A stretch of DNA of 64,000 bases from NCBI RefSeq assembly GCF_014633365.1, contig NC_068338.1, forward strand, positions 27,964,291 through 28,028,290. The letters run 5' to 3'. Under the pieces are notes generated by a model. That model saw only the letters and a program-made list of their open reading frames with translations, ran no database searches and was not told where the DNA came from. A program made the position numbers and the translations under genes. Source of the DNA: Diospyros lotus. Its lineage: Eukaryota; Streptophyta; Magnoliopsida; Ericales; Ebenaceae. Positions 23,021 to 35,592 of this stretch are shown here, one piece after another. Every line of letters begins with the position of its first letter. Position 1 is the first letter of the stretch.

Positions 23021-26000
23021 ATGGTGTCAGACGCCAGCAAGAAGAAGGCCGCCCAGAAGAAGGCGGCGGCGGCGGCGAAGAGAGGTGGGAAGGCTGCCAC
23101 TGCTGTGGCATCATCGAAGGCGGCGGCGGCTAGTAACTTGGCCAGTGGTTTGCAGGCAATTCAGATATCGGATCGGACTTGTACAGGGGTGCTCTGTTCT
23201 CATCCTCTGTCCAGAGATATTCGGGTGAGTTATTCGAATTCCTGGTTGTCTTGGGTGATTGTCTAGGCTGGTATGCTTTGTGTTTTGTAAGTTACTGTTA
23301 TGATCTTTGTGTTGTTGCTGGTTTTTGGGCTGTTGTGTCCCTTTTGTTCGGGATGTATATTTACACCTGCCTTTTGTTGAAACCTGAATTTATGAATTTA
23401 GATGGAACAAAGGAGATTTTAATTGTGTGATTGTCTCATCTCGAGATAAAAGACAATAAAAATATTTCCTTTCATTTAGTGTTTATTGGAAATAAAAGGT
23501 TTAGGACGCTACATGAGCGATCATTATTTTAAGTTGGGTGAATATATTGTTTTTCCTTCCTTTTTTGCCCTAGTCATGATGCACCTACATGAAATGTGTG
23601 TCTGTGTCCGTTAGTTGCAGCATTTAGTTGAATTTTATTCAATTAATTATAAAAGCGTTGCAAGAAGGTGACATTAAAACCTAAGCAAGGAGTTTATGAT
23701 CCAAATTTTTTGACTTCTTTTGTTGCATCAAGATTGTTTTTGAAGCACTGTCAGACAATAAAAAGAAATTGCAATAAAGAGCAGGAAAGATCATTACTGT
23801 AAACATTCAAACGTATCCAGAGGCTGTAGACATATTCCTAGTACAAAACATGTGGCTACAGCACACTGGAACTATTATTGGATGAATGATTTCTAATTTG
23901 ACAGCCGTTTCCAACATAATATATAAACGTGGGCCACTTGTTTTCTTTTCTTGTTGTTGTGTTCGTGCCTCGCAAAACAACCACAAAAACAGATTTTTAG
24001 GGCAAAGAAAATAGCAAAACAGTATGTAAAAAAGGACTTAACAGCAAACTGAAAAACCAAGAACATTAAAAACCTCCCTGTTGATGCTCGGCTATGGAGA
24101 AGAAGAAGATGGATTTGCAAGGCTCAGCTTTGATTGGTCCGACACCCACATAGGTACCCTAGAATCGGTTCCAAGCACAACCCAAGAACCGCACTCAATC
24201 GACACCCAAAACAGCCTCAAACACAAAACCCACACCCGAGAATCGCACACCCACACAAGGACGAAGAAACCCCACCAAGGAGAACCCTCTTCTCACTCTC
24301 GGCTCTCTCTCTCTCTCTCTACTCTCTCTTCTCTCGCATCTCTCTTTTTTCAGCACCTCCTATATCCCCAATTTAAAGATCCAGATAACTCCCAAGAACC
24401 AGGAAAGATCTCTCCAAGGATGAGGATAACCATCAGATTATCCGAAACGATTGAGATAAGATAAGGGAAGGAAAAACAAACCTGCGTAGGAATCGGTTGG
24501 GAGAACAGAACTGAAGAAGCTAGGTCAAACAAGGACTTATATATGTGGGCTTTGTGATAAAGTTTTGTGGGCTGAGAACAAATGGGCTTGGTCTTTGGTT
24601 TTGAGCAGCTGGGCCAAGCCCAGCTTTCCTCAAACCCAAAACAAGTGTGCTTGGGCCATCTTCTTGTTGGGCCATCTAATTGTGGGATTAGACCTCTCAA
24701 TAAAACTATCAATCCTGGGCCGAAGCCTATGATAGACAACTTACCCGACCAAAACATCATCGCCTTGGACTTGTTGGGTATCACACCTCAACACTTATGT
24801 TTGGTTGTTTTCTTTCTTTCTATGTTATCCTTGCTCTTTTTCTTCCCTTTGCTTCCAACTCTCTTAGGTCTCCTTTTCTCTATATCATATGCATTGTGAA
24901 ATCTCCTTCTCTCTTTTATTTTCCTTCCTATGGCATGCAGAGCAGAGTTAGTTTCTTCTGTTTGTATTTTCTTTTCCATCCTTTTCTGTATTTTCTGTAT
25001 TATTACAAATTTTGAGAGCATGCTTTTGTTTTTCTCGGCTTTTGGGTGTTCTTTGGAATCAACTGCCCGCTGAAAAGTTTTCAACATCGCTATTTCCTTT
25101 TCTTTCTATATGCTACAATGCATAAAAAAAAAAAAAAAACCCATGGAAGAATCATGGAGAATTAGGCTTTTTCCAAGTCTCCCAAAGCACTTTGTTTTTC
25201 AAAGTTATTAGAGATTCAGAATAAAAAATCATTTGATTTGTTTCAGAATCTGAGTAGGTGTCACAACCCCACTCTTGAGGAAGGAATTGATCCTTTCTCC
25301 GGTAAGAATTCCGTGAAGGGGTTAATGGGTGAGTAAGAGTGAAGAATAGAGAGTAGAGAGTAGAGAGGAGAGGTTTAGAGAGAGAGAGAAATAGGAAGGA
25401 AACAGATTCTGATAATTCTCATTCATGATTTCCTCACGATGGAGGGGTACACGTTTGGGGGTATATTCCCCTATCAGAGGTGGGCCCGCACCTGGTACAA
25501 CTTCTAACAAACTATATTCATTTTTGTCTTCTTCCTACCTAGCCGATCACCACCTTAATTTAGCTAACGCCTAAACATCCAAAATGGCAGCGTTTTACCC
25601 TACCAGCTACTACCGAACAATAATGCTGAAATTTAAAAATGCAACGGAATTAAATGCGGGAATGACCCATTCATTTCGTGACAACTCCCCCTCCATTAGC
25701 CATTTCTAGTCCTTGAGAAATGCTAAGGAGGCTGGCCGTTTATGGGAACTGATTGAGGAATTCCGGAAGGTATTCCCACGTACTGTCTTCTGAAGTGTGC
25801 CCTCGCCATTTGACCAATACCTGGATGAGTGGCGCCCCGTGCTTCTATATCACCCGCTTATCGACAACAGCCTCTGGTTCGGTCCTTGCGCTGACCTCCT
25901 TGGGAAGGGCTGGTAGCACTGAACTCGTTGGTTGAGCTCCCACCGACTTTTTTAAGAGTGAAACATGGAAAACAGGGTGAATTTGTGACCCTGGGGGAAG

Positions 26001-29000
26001 CTTCAATCGATAGGCTACCTTCCCGATTCTAGCCTCAATAGGGAACAATCCATAATACTTGGGGCTAAGTTTAGTGACCTTCCCTTGAGAAATTGACTTT
26101 AGGTGGTTACACCTCAGTCGAAGATACACCTGATCCCCTATTTCGAACTCCCTCTCGCTTCTCCTTCGGTCCGCGTTTTGCTTCATGCGGTTTTAGGCAG
26201 AGGCTAGCTCTTGCTTCAACTGCTGTGTCATCTCCCTCTTTTGTTGCAAATACTCCTCCACTGAGGCCACATTAGAGCTTCCTCCCACTGCTGGCAGAAG
26301 GGGCGGTTTGTATCCGAATAAGGCCTCGAAAGGAGACATCTTGATCGACGAGTGGTGGCTGGTGTTATACCACCACTGCGCTAGTGACAACCACTTATGC
26401 CACTCCTTGGGCTGCAACAAACACACACACCTCAGGTATGTTTCAAGACCCTGGTTCACCCTCTCGGTCTGCCCGTCGGATTGGGGGTGATATGCGGTGG
26501 ACAAATTTAGTTTTGTTTCGAGGGACTTCATTAACTCCTGCCACATCAAGTTGGTGAAAATCTTGTCCCTATCCAAGATTATAGTCTTAGGAGCCCCATG
26601 CAATTTGATCACCCTATCCAAGAAGACCTTAGCTACATCTTGAGCCGTGTAAGGATGGGTTAGCCTGATGAAATGGGCAAATTTAGTTAGCCGGTCAACT
26701 ACGACCAGGATGTTGTCCCTCCCTTCCGATCGAGGGAGCCCTTCTACAAAGTCCATCGAGACACTAGTCCAGGCCTGGTCTGGGATGGGTAGGGGCTGTA
26801 GTAACCCCAGGTAGGCCACTGTCTCCGACTTACACCTCCTACACGTGTCGCATCTTCGGACCAGCTCCTTAATCTCTGTTTTCATTTTTGGCCACTGGAA
26901 CACTTGCTTAACCCGGAGGTAAGTATTCTATTCTCCTGAATGCCTTCCCAGCGGAGACTCGTGTAGTGCTTGAAAGATCCTTTCCTTGATCCTCGGGTTT
27001 TGTCCAATCACAATCCTCCCGCGAAACCTCAGTAACCCTTGGTTCAGGGTGTAGCCCTCTACCTCCTGGGCTCCCATCGTCAGTTTTTCAACCATTGACT
27101 TAACTCTGTTGTCGCCTTCGTAGCTGTCAATCACTTCTTGATACCATTTAGGCACCAGGGTGGTTATGGCTGCTAAGTCTCCCTCCTCATGATACCATTT
27201 AGGCACCAGGGTGGTTATGGCTGCTAAGTCTCCCTCCTCATGACGTCTGGACAGTGCATCAACTGCCCTGTTTTCTTTTCCCTTCCGATATTGAATTCTG
27301 TAATCAAGACCCATTAGTTTGGTCATTCCCTTCTTCTGTAGTTGCGTTTGGAGCTTTTGTTGCAGTAGGAATTTTAAGCTCTCGTGGTCCGTTTTTATGA
27401 TGAACTTGTTGCCCTCCAAGTAGTGCCTCTAACGGTCTACTGCCATGAGTACAGCCAGAAGTTCCTTTTCATAGATGCTGAGTCCTAAGTGTTTTGGACT
27501 CAACACCTGGCTCAGGAAGGCTAGGGGCCTTCCCTCTTGAGCCAGCACTGCCCCTACCCCGGTTCCACTCGCATCTGTTTCTAGAGTGAAGGGCTTGTCG
27601 AAATCTGGGAGGCCCAACACCGGTACTCTGCTCATAGCCCCCTTCAGGTTCTCGAATGCTTCCTCTGCCTCCTGCACCCAATTGAATCCGCCCTTCTTCA
27701 GTAAGTTGGTCAATGGCTTGCTGATAATTCCGTAGTTTTGCACAAACCTTCGATAATACCCAGTCAGTCCTAAGAATCCCCTCAAGGCCTTTAAGGATGT
27801 GGGCCTCGGCCAAGACAGCATTGCTTCCACCTTCCTGGGATCGGTACTAACCTCGCCATCTGATATGAGGTGACCGAGATATTTCACCTGCCTTTGGGCA
27901 AAAGCACATTTGGATTCCTTAATAAAAAGTTGGTGGGTTCTCAGGATTTCAAGGATAATTTTGAGGTGGGCTAGGTGTTGGTCGAATGTGGGGCTGTAAA
28001 CAAGTATGTCATCAAAGAAAACCAATATAAACTTGCAGAGATAGGGTTTAAAAATTCTATTCATCAGGGATTGGAAGGTCGTCGGGGCATTTGTGAGCCC
28101 GAAGGGCATCACTAGGAACTCAAAGTGGCCATGGTGGGTTTTGAAGGTTGTTTTTGGTATATCTTCAATCTTCATCCTGATTTGATGGTATTTTGCCCTT
28201 AGATCCAGCTTAGAAAAGAATTTGGCATGTTTAAGTTCGTCTAGTAGGTCCTCCACTAAGGGTATGGGAAATTTATCTTTAATAGTCATGGCATTTAGTT
28301 GCTGGTAATCGACACAAAATCTCCATGTTCCATCATTCTTTTTAACTAAGAGGACGAGAGAAGCGAATGGGCTTTGGCTGGGTCTAATGAGGGATTGTTC
28401 AAGCATGGTTCTCACCATTTTTTCAATTTCGTTCTTTTGGTTGGGAGGGTATCGGTATGCTCTAATATTGATGGGTTCGGCACCGGGTTTGAGATTAATG
28501 TTATGGTCAAACATTCGGGTAGGGGGTAAAGTTTTTGGTTCCCTAAGGAGATCCTTGTAATCCACCAACAGTTTATTAAGGGCATCCGAGTGGCATACCT
28601 GGTTTTGCATTCCTTGGGGTGTGCTTACTGTCAACCCCATCTCCCCTTGTGTCACGGCTTCTATGTGATCCCCTTCGGCTGCTACCGTTGAGAAGAGGTG
28701 AGCTATCTGACTCCACTTGCTCTTCAACACTCTTTGTAGCCTCCTTCCTGATATCATTTTACAAGCCCCCATCTCGCTCTTCCCGGTCAGTGTCATCCTC
28801 CTACCATCTTTTTCAAATGACACCTCCATCCTATTGAAATTGAAGCTGATGGGGCTCACCCCCTTCATCTAGTCCACTCTTAAGACCACATGGCACCCTC
28901 CCAGTTGGAGCAACCTCAAGTCTGTCTCAAACTTCTCCCCCTGCATCTCCCAGCAGAAGCCCTTGCAGGTGAAATTACTCAACACCCTCTGGCCGTTGGC

Positions 29001-32000
29001 AACTATCACGCTCAGGGGAGTGGTTCCCGTGAGCGGGCATTTCAACTTCTCAGCCGTGCTTTCATCAAGGAAGCTATGAGTGCTTCCGCTATCAATTAAA
29101 ATCATAAGATTGCAGTCTTTAACTTGGCCTCCCACCTTGATGATCTTGTTGTCGGCCACCCCCTTTAAGGCATGTAGGGAGATCTCTCCATTGTCCTCTT
29201 CATCACCCCTTCTTCTTTGACTTCGTCCTGCTCCCCTTCTTCCTCTCCTTCCAACAGTAAGATCTGCCTTTTGCACTGATGGCCCGGGTGATATCTATCC
29301 TCGCACCTGAAGCACAAGCCAGCTATCCTTCTTTGTTCACGTAGCTGCTCCCCATAGGGAATGGAGCTCGTACTCGTAATTGGCTTTCCTCCAGTGTTTC
29401 CTCTGTTAGCGTCACGGGTGTACCCCTTTGTCCCCATACCAGTTGTTCCGGTGTTAGATCCTCTGGGCAGTTGTCTTTGCTTCTTGATCAAGGCCTCCAC
29501 CATCATTTCTTGTAAGCGAGCACTTTCTGAAGCTTGTTCAACTGTCTGCGGCTTCATCATCTTAACCATTGGTCTGAGTTCCTCCCTCAGTCCACTCATG
29601 AAGCTTGACACGAAATAAGCTTCTGAGAGGTGATGGTTATGACTAACCATATATGATCTAAGCTCCTTGAACTTCTTGAGATAGGATCCCGCGCTCCTAG
29701 TCTGTCGCAGCTTACTGAATTCTTCAATGGTGTCCGCCACACTTCTCTCCCCAAAGCGTTCACATAACTTCTCAAAGAATTCCTCCCAAGTGTATTCTTT
29801 CCTTACACTCAAACACCCCTGGAACCATGCGTCTACCACCTCATTGAAGTATGCAGTGGCTAGGCTCACCCTCTGTATTATGGGTACATTATACCATTCG
29901 AACAATCTCTCGCACTTCCTCAGCCACCACCGAGGATGTATCCCCTCGAATACCGGAATCTCCATCCGAGGCATAGGGAATCCTGGAGGGTGATGGTTCT
30001 ACTCTCCTCCTCCTATTATTTCTAACTCTTCCCGACCTCTTTCTTCCAGGTTAATCATAACCCTTTGCAAGAGAGGTTCATTCTCCCCTCTATGTGGAAA
30101 GTCTGGAGCTAACCTGACCCAGTTTTGCTGGGTAAACATCACCATGAATTGCTGGATTTGAGCTCCCAGCTCTTCACGTACCCGTGCGATCGACCCTTCT
30201 AATCTCCTTTCAAGCCCTTCCATAGAGTCTTCCATCCTTCAGTCCATGGCGATCACTGCCTCATGGTTTCTGTTAGCTTCCAACTCCGTCCTATCCATTC
30301 TATTCTGGATTTCGATCACTGTCGCTCCCAGCTGTTGGAGCCGCGTCTCCATGTCCTTCATGCGAGTTCCTTCCGCCATTGTTCTAAGTCACCGAGCTCT
30401 GGCCGAGAATCTTTGCTCTGATACCAAGTTGTCACAACCCCATTCTTGAGGAAGGAATTAATCCTTTCTCTGGTAAGAATTCCATGAAGGGGTTATTGGG
30501 TGAGTAAGAGTGGAGAATAGAGAGTAGAGAGTAGAGAGGAGAGGTTTAGAGAGAGTGAGAGAGAAATAGGAAGGAAACAGATTCTGATAATTCTCATTCA
30601 TGATTTCCTCACGATGGAGGGGTACAGAAATATAGGCCGTTTGGGGGGATATTCCCCTGTCAGAGGTGGGCCCGCACCTGATACAACTTCTAACAAACTA
30701 TATTCCTTTTTGTCTTCTTCCTACCCAACCGATCACCACCTTAATTTAGCTAACGCCTAAACATCCAAAATGGCAGCGTTTTACCCTACCAGCTACTATC
30801 GAACAATAATGCTGGAATTTAAAAATGCAACGGAATTAAATGCGGGAATGACCCATTCATTTCGTGACAGTGGGTAAAGCCAACTTGTACGCACAAGTAT
30901 CATGTTCCTATTCTCATTGTTTGTTTTCTTTTAGAACTGATAGGATGATCAAGTATATGTTCTCATTAATTTGATTCTTCAAGAAAACATGTTTTGTAGA
31001 ATAGTATACTGAAAACTAGAAGTGCTTTTGTTAATTGATAGCTCCACAAGCATGCCCCTTGTAACAAGGAAATGCACTATTTTTTGTTATAGCTTGTTGT
31101 ACTAATCAGGATCCCACCTAGGTTGGACCCTGGATGAATGTCTAGAGACTGGAATAATGTTAATACTTTTGAACTTTAATAAAAAGGATTTCATGCTATG
31201 CAAAAATGCTGCCTTTTTTTGTTCCCCATTTGCATCAATAAGGACAAGATCATGGATAAAGATGATTATTGGCTCATCCATGTTGCCAACCCCACTTAGT
31301 GGAATTAGGGCTTCTTGTTGTTGTTTGTGCTTGATAAGTACTAGAATTTTATTAGGTGGGGAGACCTACTATCAGGAAGTTCCTTCAATCAATTGGTCCA
31401 GTAAATGTTCAGACCATCATTAAGAAGAACCATAAGGCAGCACTTATTTGGCCAAAGTATGAGATGCCATGTTACATTTCCTGGAATATAACAAATTTAA
31501 GCTTTTTGTGGCAATCTTTGATTGATAACTCCATCGAGCTGCTGCAAGAAATTTCTTGATCAATTGTTTGAACTATGGACTGGGCATCACATTTAATAAT
31601 TGCTCATTTATTCTCATAAGTTGAGAAGTGGTGGTTGCCAAACCTGAAGGCTAAAGGCTTCAGTCACATTTGATTGCAAAAGCAGTGACAGTATGGTTCT
31701 GCCCATATTATTCATCCTTCTTTCAAATCAGCTTCAAAGACTCCACCAGCATTGGCTTTGAACACTTCAATTCCAGGAGACTTCCATCTATGCTCTGCTG
31801 AAGTATCTACCAATAATAGATTGTGAATATTCTTCCCATCTTTACTCTCTGAAGACTCGCTATGCACAGCAGTGGCTTCAGATGCAATGATATTCCTTCT
31901 CCTTTAGGTTTCAGTTGCTATATGGTAGGAAACCTTTCTGCAGAGACTCTCAGGTCTGGGTTGAGAAGGGGAATAAAATTAAATAGTTTAAGCTACTATA

Positions 32001-35000
32001 TGATGCTGCAGGAAAACATGAGTGGTTCTCCTATCCATTTCCCACACTTGAGATAGATAATTGACTGGAACATTACTTCTTTTGTAATATCAGCAACAGG
32101 ATCATCAACGCTCTTTCACAGGAAAATTCTTTCTTCTCCCCCTTTTAGAAGGCAACAATGTATAAGAAATTAGTGACTTCAGCAGTAAACCCTATACAAA
32201 TATCCATTCTTTTACCACCCTTTCAACCATTAAGAACTTATATCTGTAATCTCTCTTTTCAAGGAGCTCTCCTAACAGCACGAGGATGCCAGTCTGCTTA
32301 TGATGTCAAGATGTCATTAAATTTTTTCTTAATGAAAGATGTGAATGAAAACTAAATTACAGGGATAGCTAGAGATTTCGATTATGTGTTTTCAGATTAA
32401 TTGCTTCTTTTGAAAATTTGAAGGACTTTTTAATTTAATGGTTTACATCTTTTTTGTGAGTATATGCTTGCTATTATTTTGAGAGTTTCATGTCCAATGG
32501 TTAGTCCATTGATTGTAGGAATTTGTCACAAAGCTAAGAAAATAATCCAAATTGTGGATATGATAATTATGCTCTGACATTGGTGCATTATCTTGGTCTT
32601 GTTGTAAGTTCATCAAAATGTTACTTTTCTGCAACTGTGCTTATATTTATATCTTTGGCTGACTTTTAGAACTCTTGGATTTTGTTTGAATTCAATTGCT
32701 GTAAAGATATAGATAAATATTGTAAACACCGTGGAATTTGTTTTTATCTCATCGAAATACAAATGTAATAAACTCATGAATTGCAATCTTCTTCAAATTA
32801 CTACATGGCTGCAAAACCTATAATGGATTCCCTTTTTTTGTTGAAAGAATGATATCTTGGCCGGATTTCATTTTTCATTTGGGGTCCATTAGGGCACTTG
32901 AACCTGAAGTCACTCTCTGGCATGATGGGAACCAAAATTTTCCATTGTCTTCTAGGTCTCAGCTGGAGCTGGATGGAGTCTTAGAATCTAATTTTCATTT
33001 GTATTCATATTCACAGCACATAAGGTTATCTGCATGATGTATAGACTTTCTCATCTAGTGAGTCTTACTTTTAGCTTATTGTTGCTATAGCTTGGTGCAT
33101 CTAGCTGAGGGCCTAGGCAAGCAGATGGCTCTGTCACCAGATTGTTCTGCCAACTGTGTTGCCAGGGTTAATTTCTTGAACCCACTTGTGTGAATGTGGT
33201 CCCCAATGTTCAACCTTGTTGGACCTCTTGTGGAGGAGGTAATAACGTGCATTAAGAATCCTTTACACAGAAATTCTTTTATTAATAATCTCATGTTATT
33301 TAAGCTGCATATTATTGATCTATATTAAACACTAAATGGTGTGGCAATTGCAGATAGAGTCTCTATCGCTAACTTTCCATGGACACGACCTTATAGTTGA
33401 TTCTGAACTGGAACTCAATTATGGCAGGTTTGTGACATTTCCCAGGCTTGATATATTATAAGATCGCTATTTGTTTTATGCATCTCAATTAGTTGCATTT
33501 GTCTTCACAGACGTTATGGTTTGCTTGGATTGAATGGCTGTGGGAAATCTACGCTCCTTGCTGCAATAGGATGCCGAGAGCTTCCCATTCCCGAACACAT
33601 GGATATTTTTCACCTTACCAGAGAAATTGAAGCTTCTGACATGTCTGCACTTCAGGCTGTCATAAATTGTGATGAGGAGAGGGTGAAGTTGGAGAAAGAA
33701 GCTGAAGCTTTGATTGGGCAGGTTTGCGCTAGTAATTCAATGACCTTGTGTTTAGAGCTTGGCATTCTCAGGAACTCATCCCAAACCTTGTATTGTTGTA
33801 TGGCTTTAGGAGGATGGTGGTGGAGAAACTCTTAACCGCATTTATGAACGTTTGGAAGCTATTGACGCCTCAACTGCAGAGAAACGTGCTGCAGAGATCT
33901 TGTATGGTCTTGGTTTCAGCAAGAAGATGCAAGAGAAGAGAACGCGTGATTTCTCTGGTGGCTGGAGAATGAGAATTGCTTTAGCACGAGCTCTATTTAT
34001 GAATCCAACTATCTTGTTGCTCGATGAACCCACCAATCACCTTGGTAAGTTCTCTTAACACTACTTTGCTCAAGGAGGTGAAGATTTTTGCTCTTTTTTT
34101 TTTTTTCGTTGCTGTTCTTTATTTGGCTGCTCTTGATGCTTCGGAGTTGGTCTATGGAAGAGTTCTTTCTCTCTGGCAGGGAGGTCAATATCCTCTCTCT
34201 GCAGGAACATTGATCAAAAGAAATACTGGTTGATGCAATGTTATGAAGTTGTGTTGGAATCTTGTTCACTATTTGAGAAGCAATCGCAGATTTTCAAATG
34301 GCCTCGGTGCTGAAAATTCTGCCTACCTTGTTTCTAGACCTGCCAAGAAAAATGTGGTTTAGATTTTGATTAGCTGTCTTAAAAAGTAATCATCTATATA
34401 TGATGATCTGTTTAAGTTTTAGATGGTCCTCCCCTTCACAGGACACCTCAGTCCAGAAAGAAAAAAGAAGATGAAAAATGGTTGCTAGTATTTGGAGTTA
34501 ACTTATGTTGACAATTCTTAATTTTCTATGACAGATCTTGAAGCTTGTGTATGGTTGGAGGAAACTCTGAAGAAATTTGACCGCATTTTGGTTGTGGTTT
34601 CTCACTCTCAGGACTTCTTGAATGGTGTTTGCACTAACATCATCCACATGCAGAATAAGAAATTGAAGCCTTACACAGGAAACTATGATCAGTATGTTCA
34701 AACTCGCTCTGAGCTGGAAGAAAACAAAATGAAACAATACAAGTGGGAGCAGGAACAGATTGCTTCAATGAAGGAATATATTGCCCGATTTGGACATGGA
34801 TCAGCAAAATTAGCCCGTCAGGCCCAGAGCAAAGAGAAAACACTAGCAAAAATGGAACGAGGTGGGCTGACAGAGAAGGTGGTGAGAGACAGGGTTCTGG
34901 TTTTTCGATTTCCTGATGTAGGAAATCTTCCCCCGCCTGTATTACAGTTTGTGGAAGTCACATTTGGTTACACACCTGAAAACCTGATCTACAAGAATCT

Positions 35001-35592
35001 CGACTTTGGGGTAGATTTGGACTCAAGAGTAGCTCTTGTGGGACCAAATGGTGCTGGGAAGAGTACATTGCTGAAGCTGATGACAGGTGAGTTGATTCCC
35101 CTTGATGGCATGGTCCGGCGGCACAACCATCTAAGGATTGCTCAGTTCCATCAACATTTGACGGAGAAACTTGACCTGGAAATGTCTGCTCTGCAGTATA
35201 TGATAAAAGAGTACCCAGGAAATGAGGAAGACCGCATGAGAGCAGCAATAGGGAGGTTTGGGCTCTCGGGCAAAGCCCAGGTGATGCCCATGAAAAATTT
35301 GTCTGATGGGCAGCGAAGCCGTGTGATTTTTGCATGGTTGGCATGGAGACAGCCCCATATGCTGTTGCTGGATGAACCCACGAATCACTTGGATATTGAA
35401 ACCATCGACTCTCTGGCTGAGGCATTGAACGAATGGGACGGTGGTATGGTTCTTGTAAGCCATGACTTCAGGCTCATTAACCAGGTAGCTCATGAGATAT
35501 GGGTTTGTCAAAATCAAACTGTGACCCGGTGGGAGGGTGATATTATGGGATTCAAGGAGCACTTGAGGAGCAAAGCCGGGCAATCTGATTGA
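23021..35592 (+). CDS. ABCF1: ABC transporter F family member 1 (GCN1/GCN20-type ATPase)
   Basis: Coding exons are 23021-23224, 33354-33427, 33511-33721, 33810-34044 and 34535-35592: 1782 nt, 593 aa, close to the roughly 595 aa of Arabidopsis ABCF1. A non-coding exon ends at 22911. The N-terminus is Lys/Ala-rich. The first ATPase domain has GLNGCGKST (99-107), an FSGGWR signature (about 211-216) and [12 protein letters not shown] (about 231-242). The second has GPNGAGKST (411-419), LSDGQ (497-501) and [11 protein letters not shown] (from about 518). There are no membrane segments. ABCF proteins act at ribosomes; the GCN20/GCN1-type plant members are linked to translation control and stress signalling. 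The first coding intron is 10,129 bp and contains a chromovirus in the opposite orientation. Both ATP sites look intact. Confidence 0.95.
24079..24793 (-). repeat. Possible solo LTR in the ABCF1 intron
   Basis: On the minus strand the segment starts TGTTGAGGTGTGATACCC and ends ATCAACA. It contains ACATATATAAGTCC about a third of the way in, which could be an LTR promoter. No target duplication matches (CTCCC versus CTTAT), so this is tentative. Confidence 0.3.
25259..25683 (-). repeat. 3' LTR of the chromovirus
   Basis: 425 bp; near-copy of 30430-30869. It differs by short indels, including a segment near GGGGTACA where the other copy has extra bases (GAAATATAGGCC). Confidence 0.9.
25740..29276 (-). 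pseudogene. Chromovirus pol: protease, RT, RNase H, integrase, chromodomain; several stops
   Basis: One reading frame throughout. Protease carries [12 protein letters not shown] carries [10 protein letters not shown] as its catalytic box. RNase H starts at about [10 protein letters not shown]. Integrase carries the CDTCRRC zinc-finger end, then catalytic aspartates in SMDFVEGLP and ILDRDKIF and a glutamate in DGQTERVNQ. The C-terminal chromodomain reads [10 protein letters not shown] and [11 protein letters not shown] and ends at 25740. In-frame stops interrupt it at about 28869-28871 (protease/RT), 27429-27431 (RNase H), 26928-26930 (integrase zinc region), 26193-26195 and 25845-25847 (before the chromodomain). 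A 51-bp tandem duplication lies at about 27142-27242. The polyprotein cannot be made intact. Confidence 0.9.
29165..30379 (-). pseudogene. Chromovirus gag, with two in-frame stops
   Basis: The frame begins at ATG 30379 with a predicted helical N-terminus and is interrupted by stops at about 30236-30238 and 29999-30001. The main part (29974-29165) has a retrotransposon gag domain ([29 protein letters not shown]) and a CCHC knuckle ([14 protein letters not shown]). The shift to the protease frame occurs near 29210-29276, where the two frames overlap. Confidence 0.85.
30411..30426 (-). other. Primer-binding site of the chromovirus
   Basis: The complement reads TGGTATCAGAGCAAAG, three bases inside the 5' LTR end. 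The first 12 bases match the standard initiator tRNA-Met primer complement. Confidence 0.85.
30430..30869 (-). repeat. 5' LTR of the chromovirus
   Basis: 440 bp, TG to CA, near-identical to 25259-25683. It is followed on the plus strand by GTGGG. Confidence 0.9.

Larger units (their letters stand above)
25259..30869 (-). mobile_element. Ty3/Gypsy chromovirus in the ABCF1 intron (decayed, antisense)
   Basis: LTRs at 25259-25683 and 30430-30869 both run TGTCACAACC to GTGACA on the plus strand. Flanks GTAGG and GTGGG are a 5-bp duplication with one mismatch. On the minus strand, the 5' LTR is followed by a TGGTATCAGAGC primer-binding site (complement at 30411-30426; initiator tRNA-Met type). 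The order is gag, protease, reverse transcriptase, RNase H, integrase, chromodomain. A G-rich polypurine tract (GGAGGGGGAG) abuts the 3' LTR. The total is 5611 bp. It runs against the ABCF1 transcript and must be spliced out with the intron. Several in-frame stops make it non-autonomous. Confidence 0.93.

Noticed and set aside
27469..27813. 114-aa minus-strand frame
   Set aside because: Shadow of the chromovirus RT/RNase H in another frame.
31150..33060. Hidden exons in the right part of the ABCF1 intron
   Set aside because: Only short frames without domain similarity; the exon joins of ABCF1 leave no missing protein segment.
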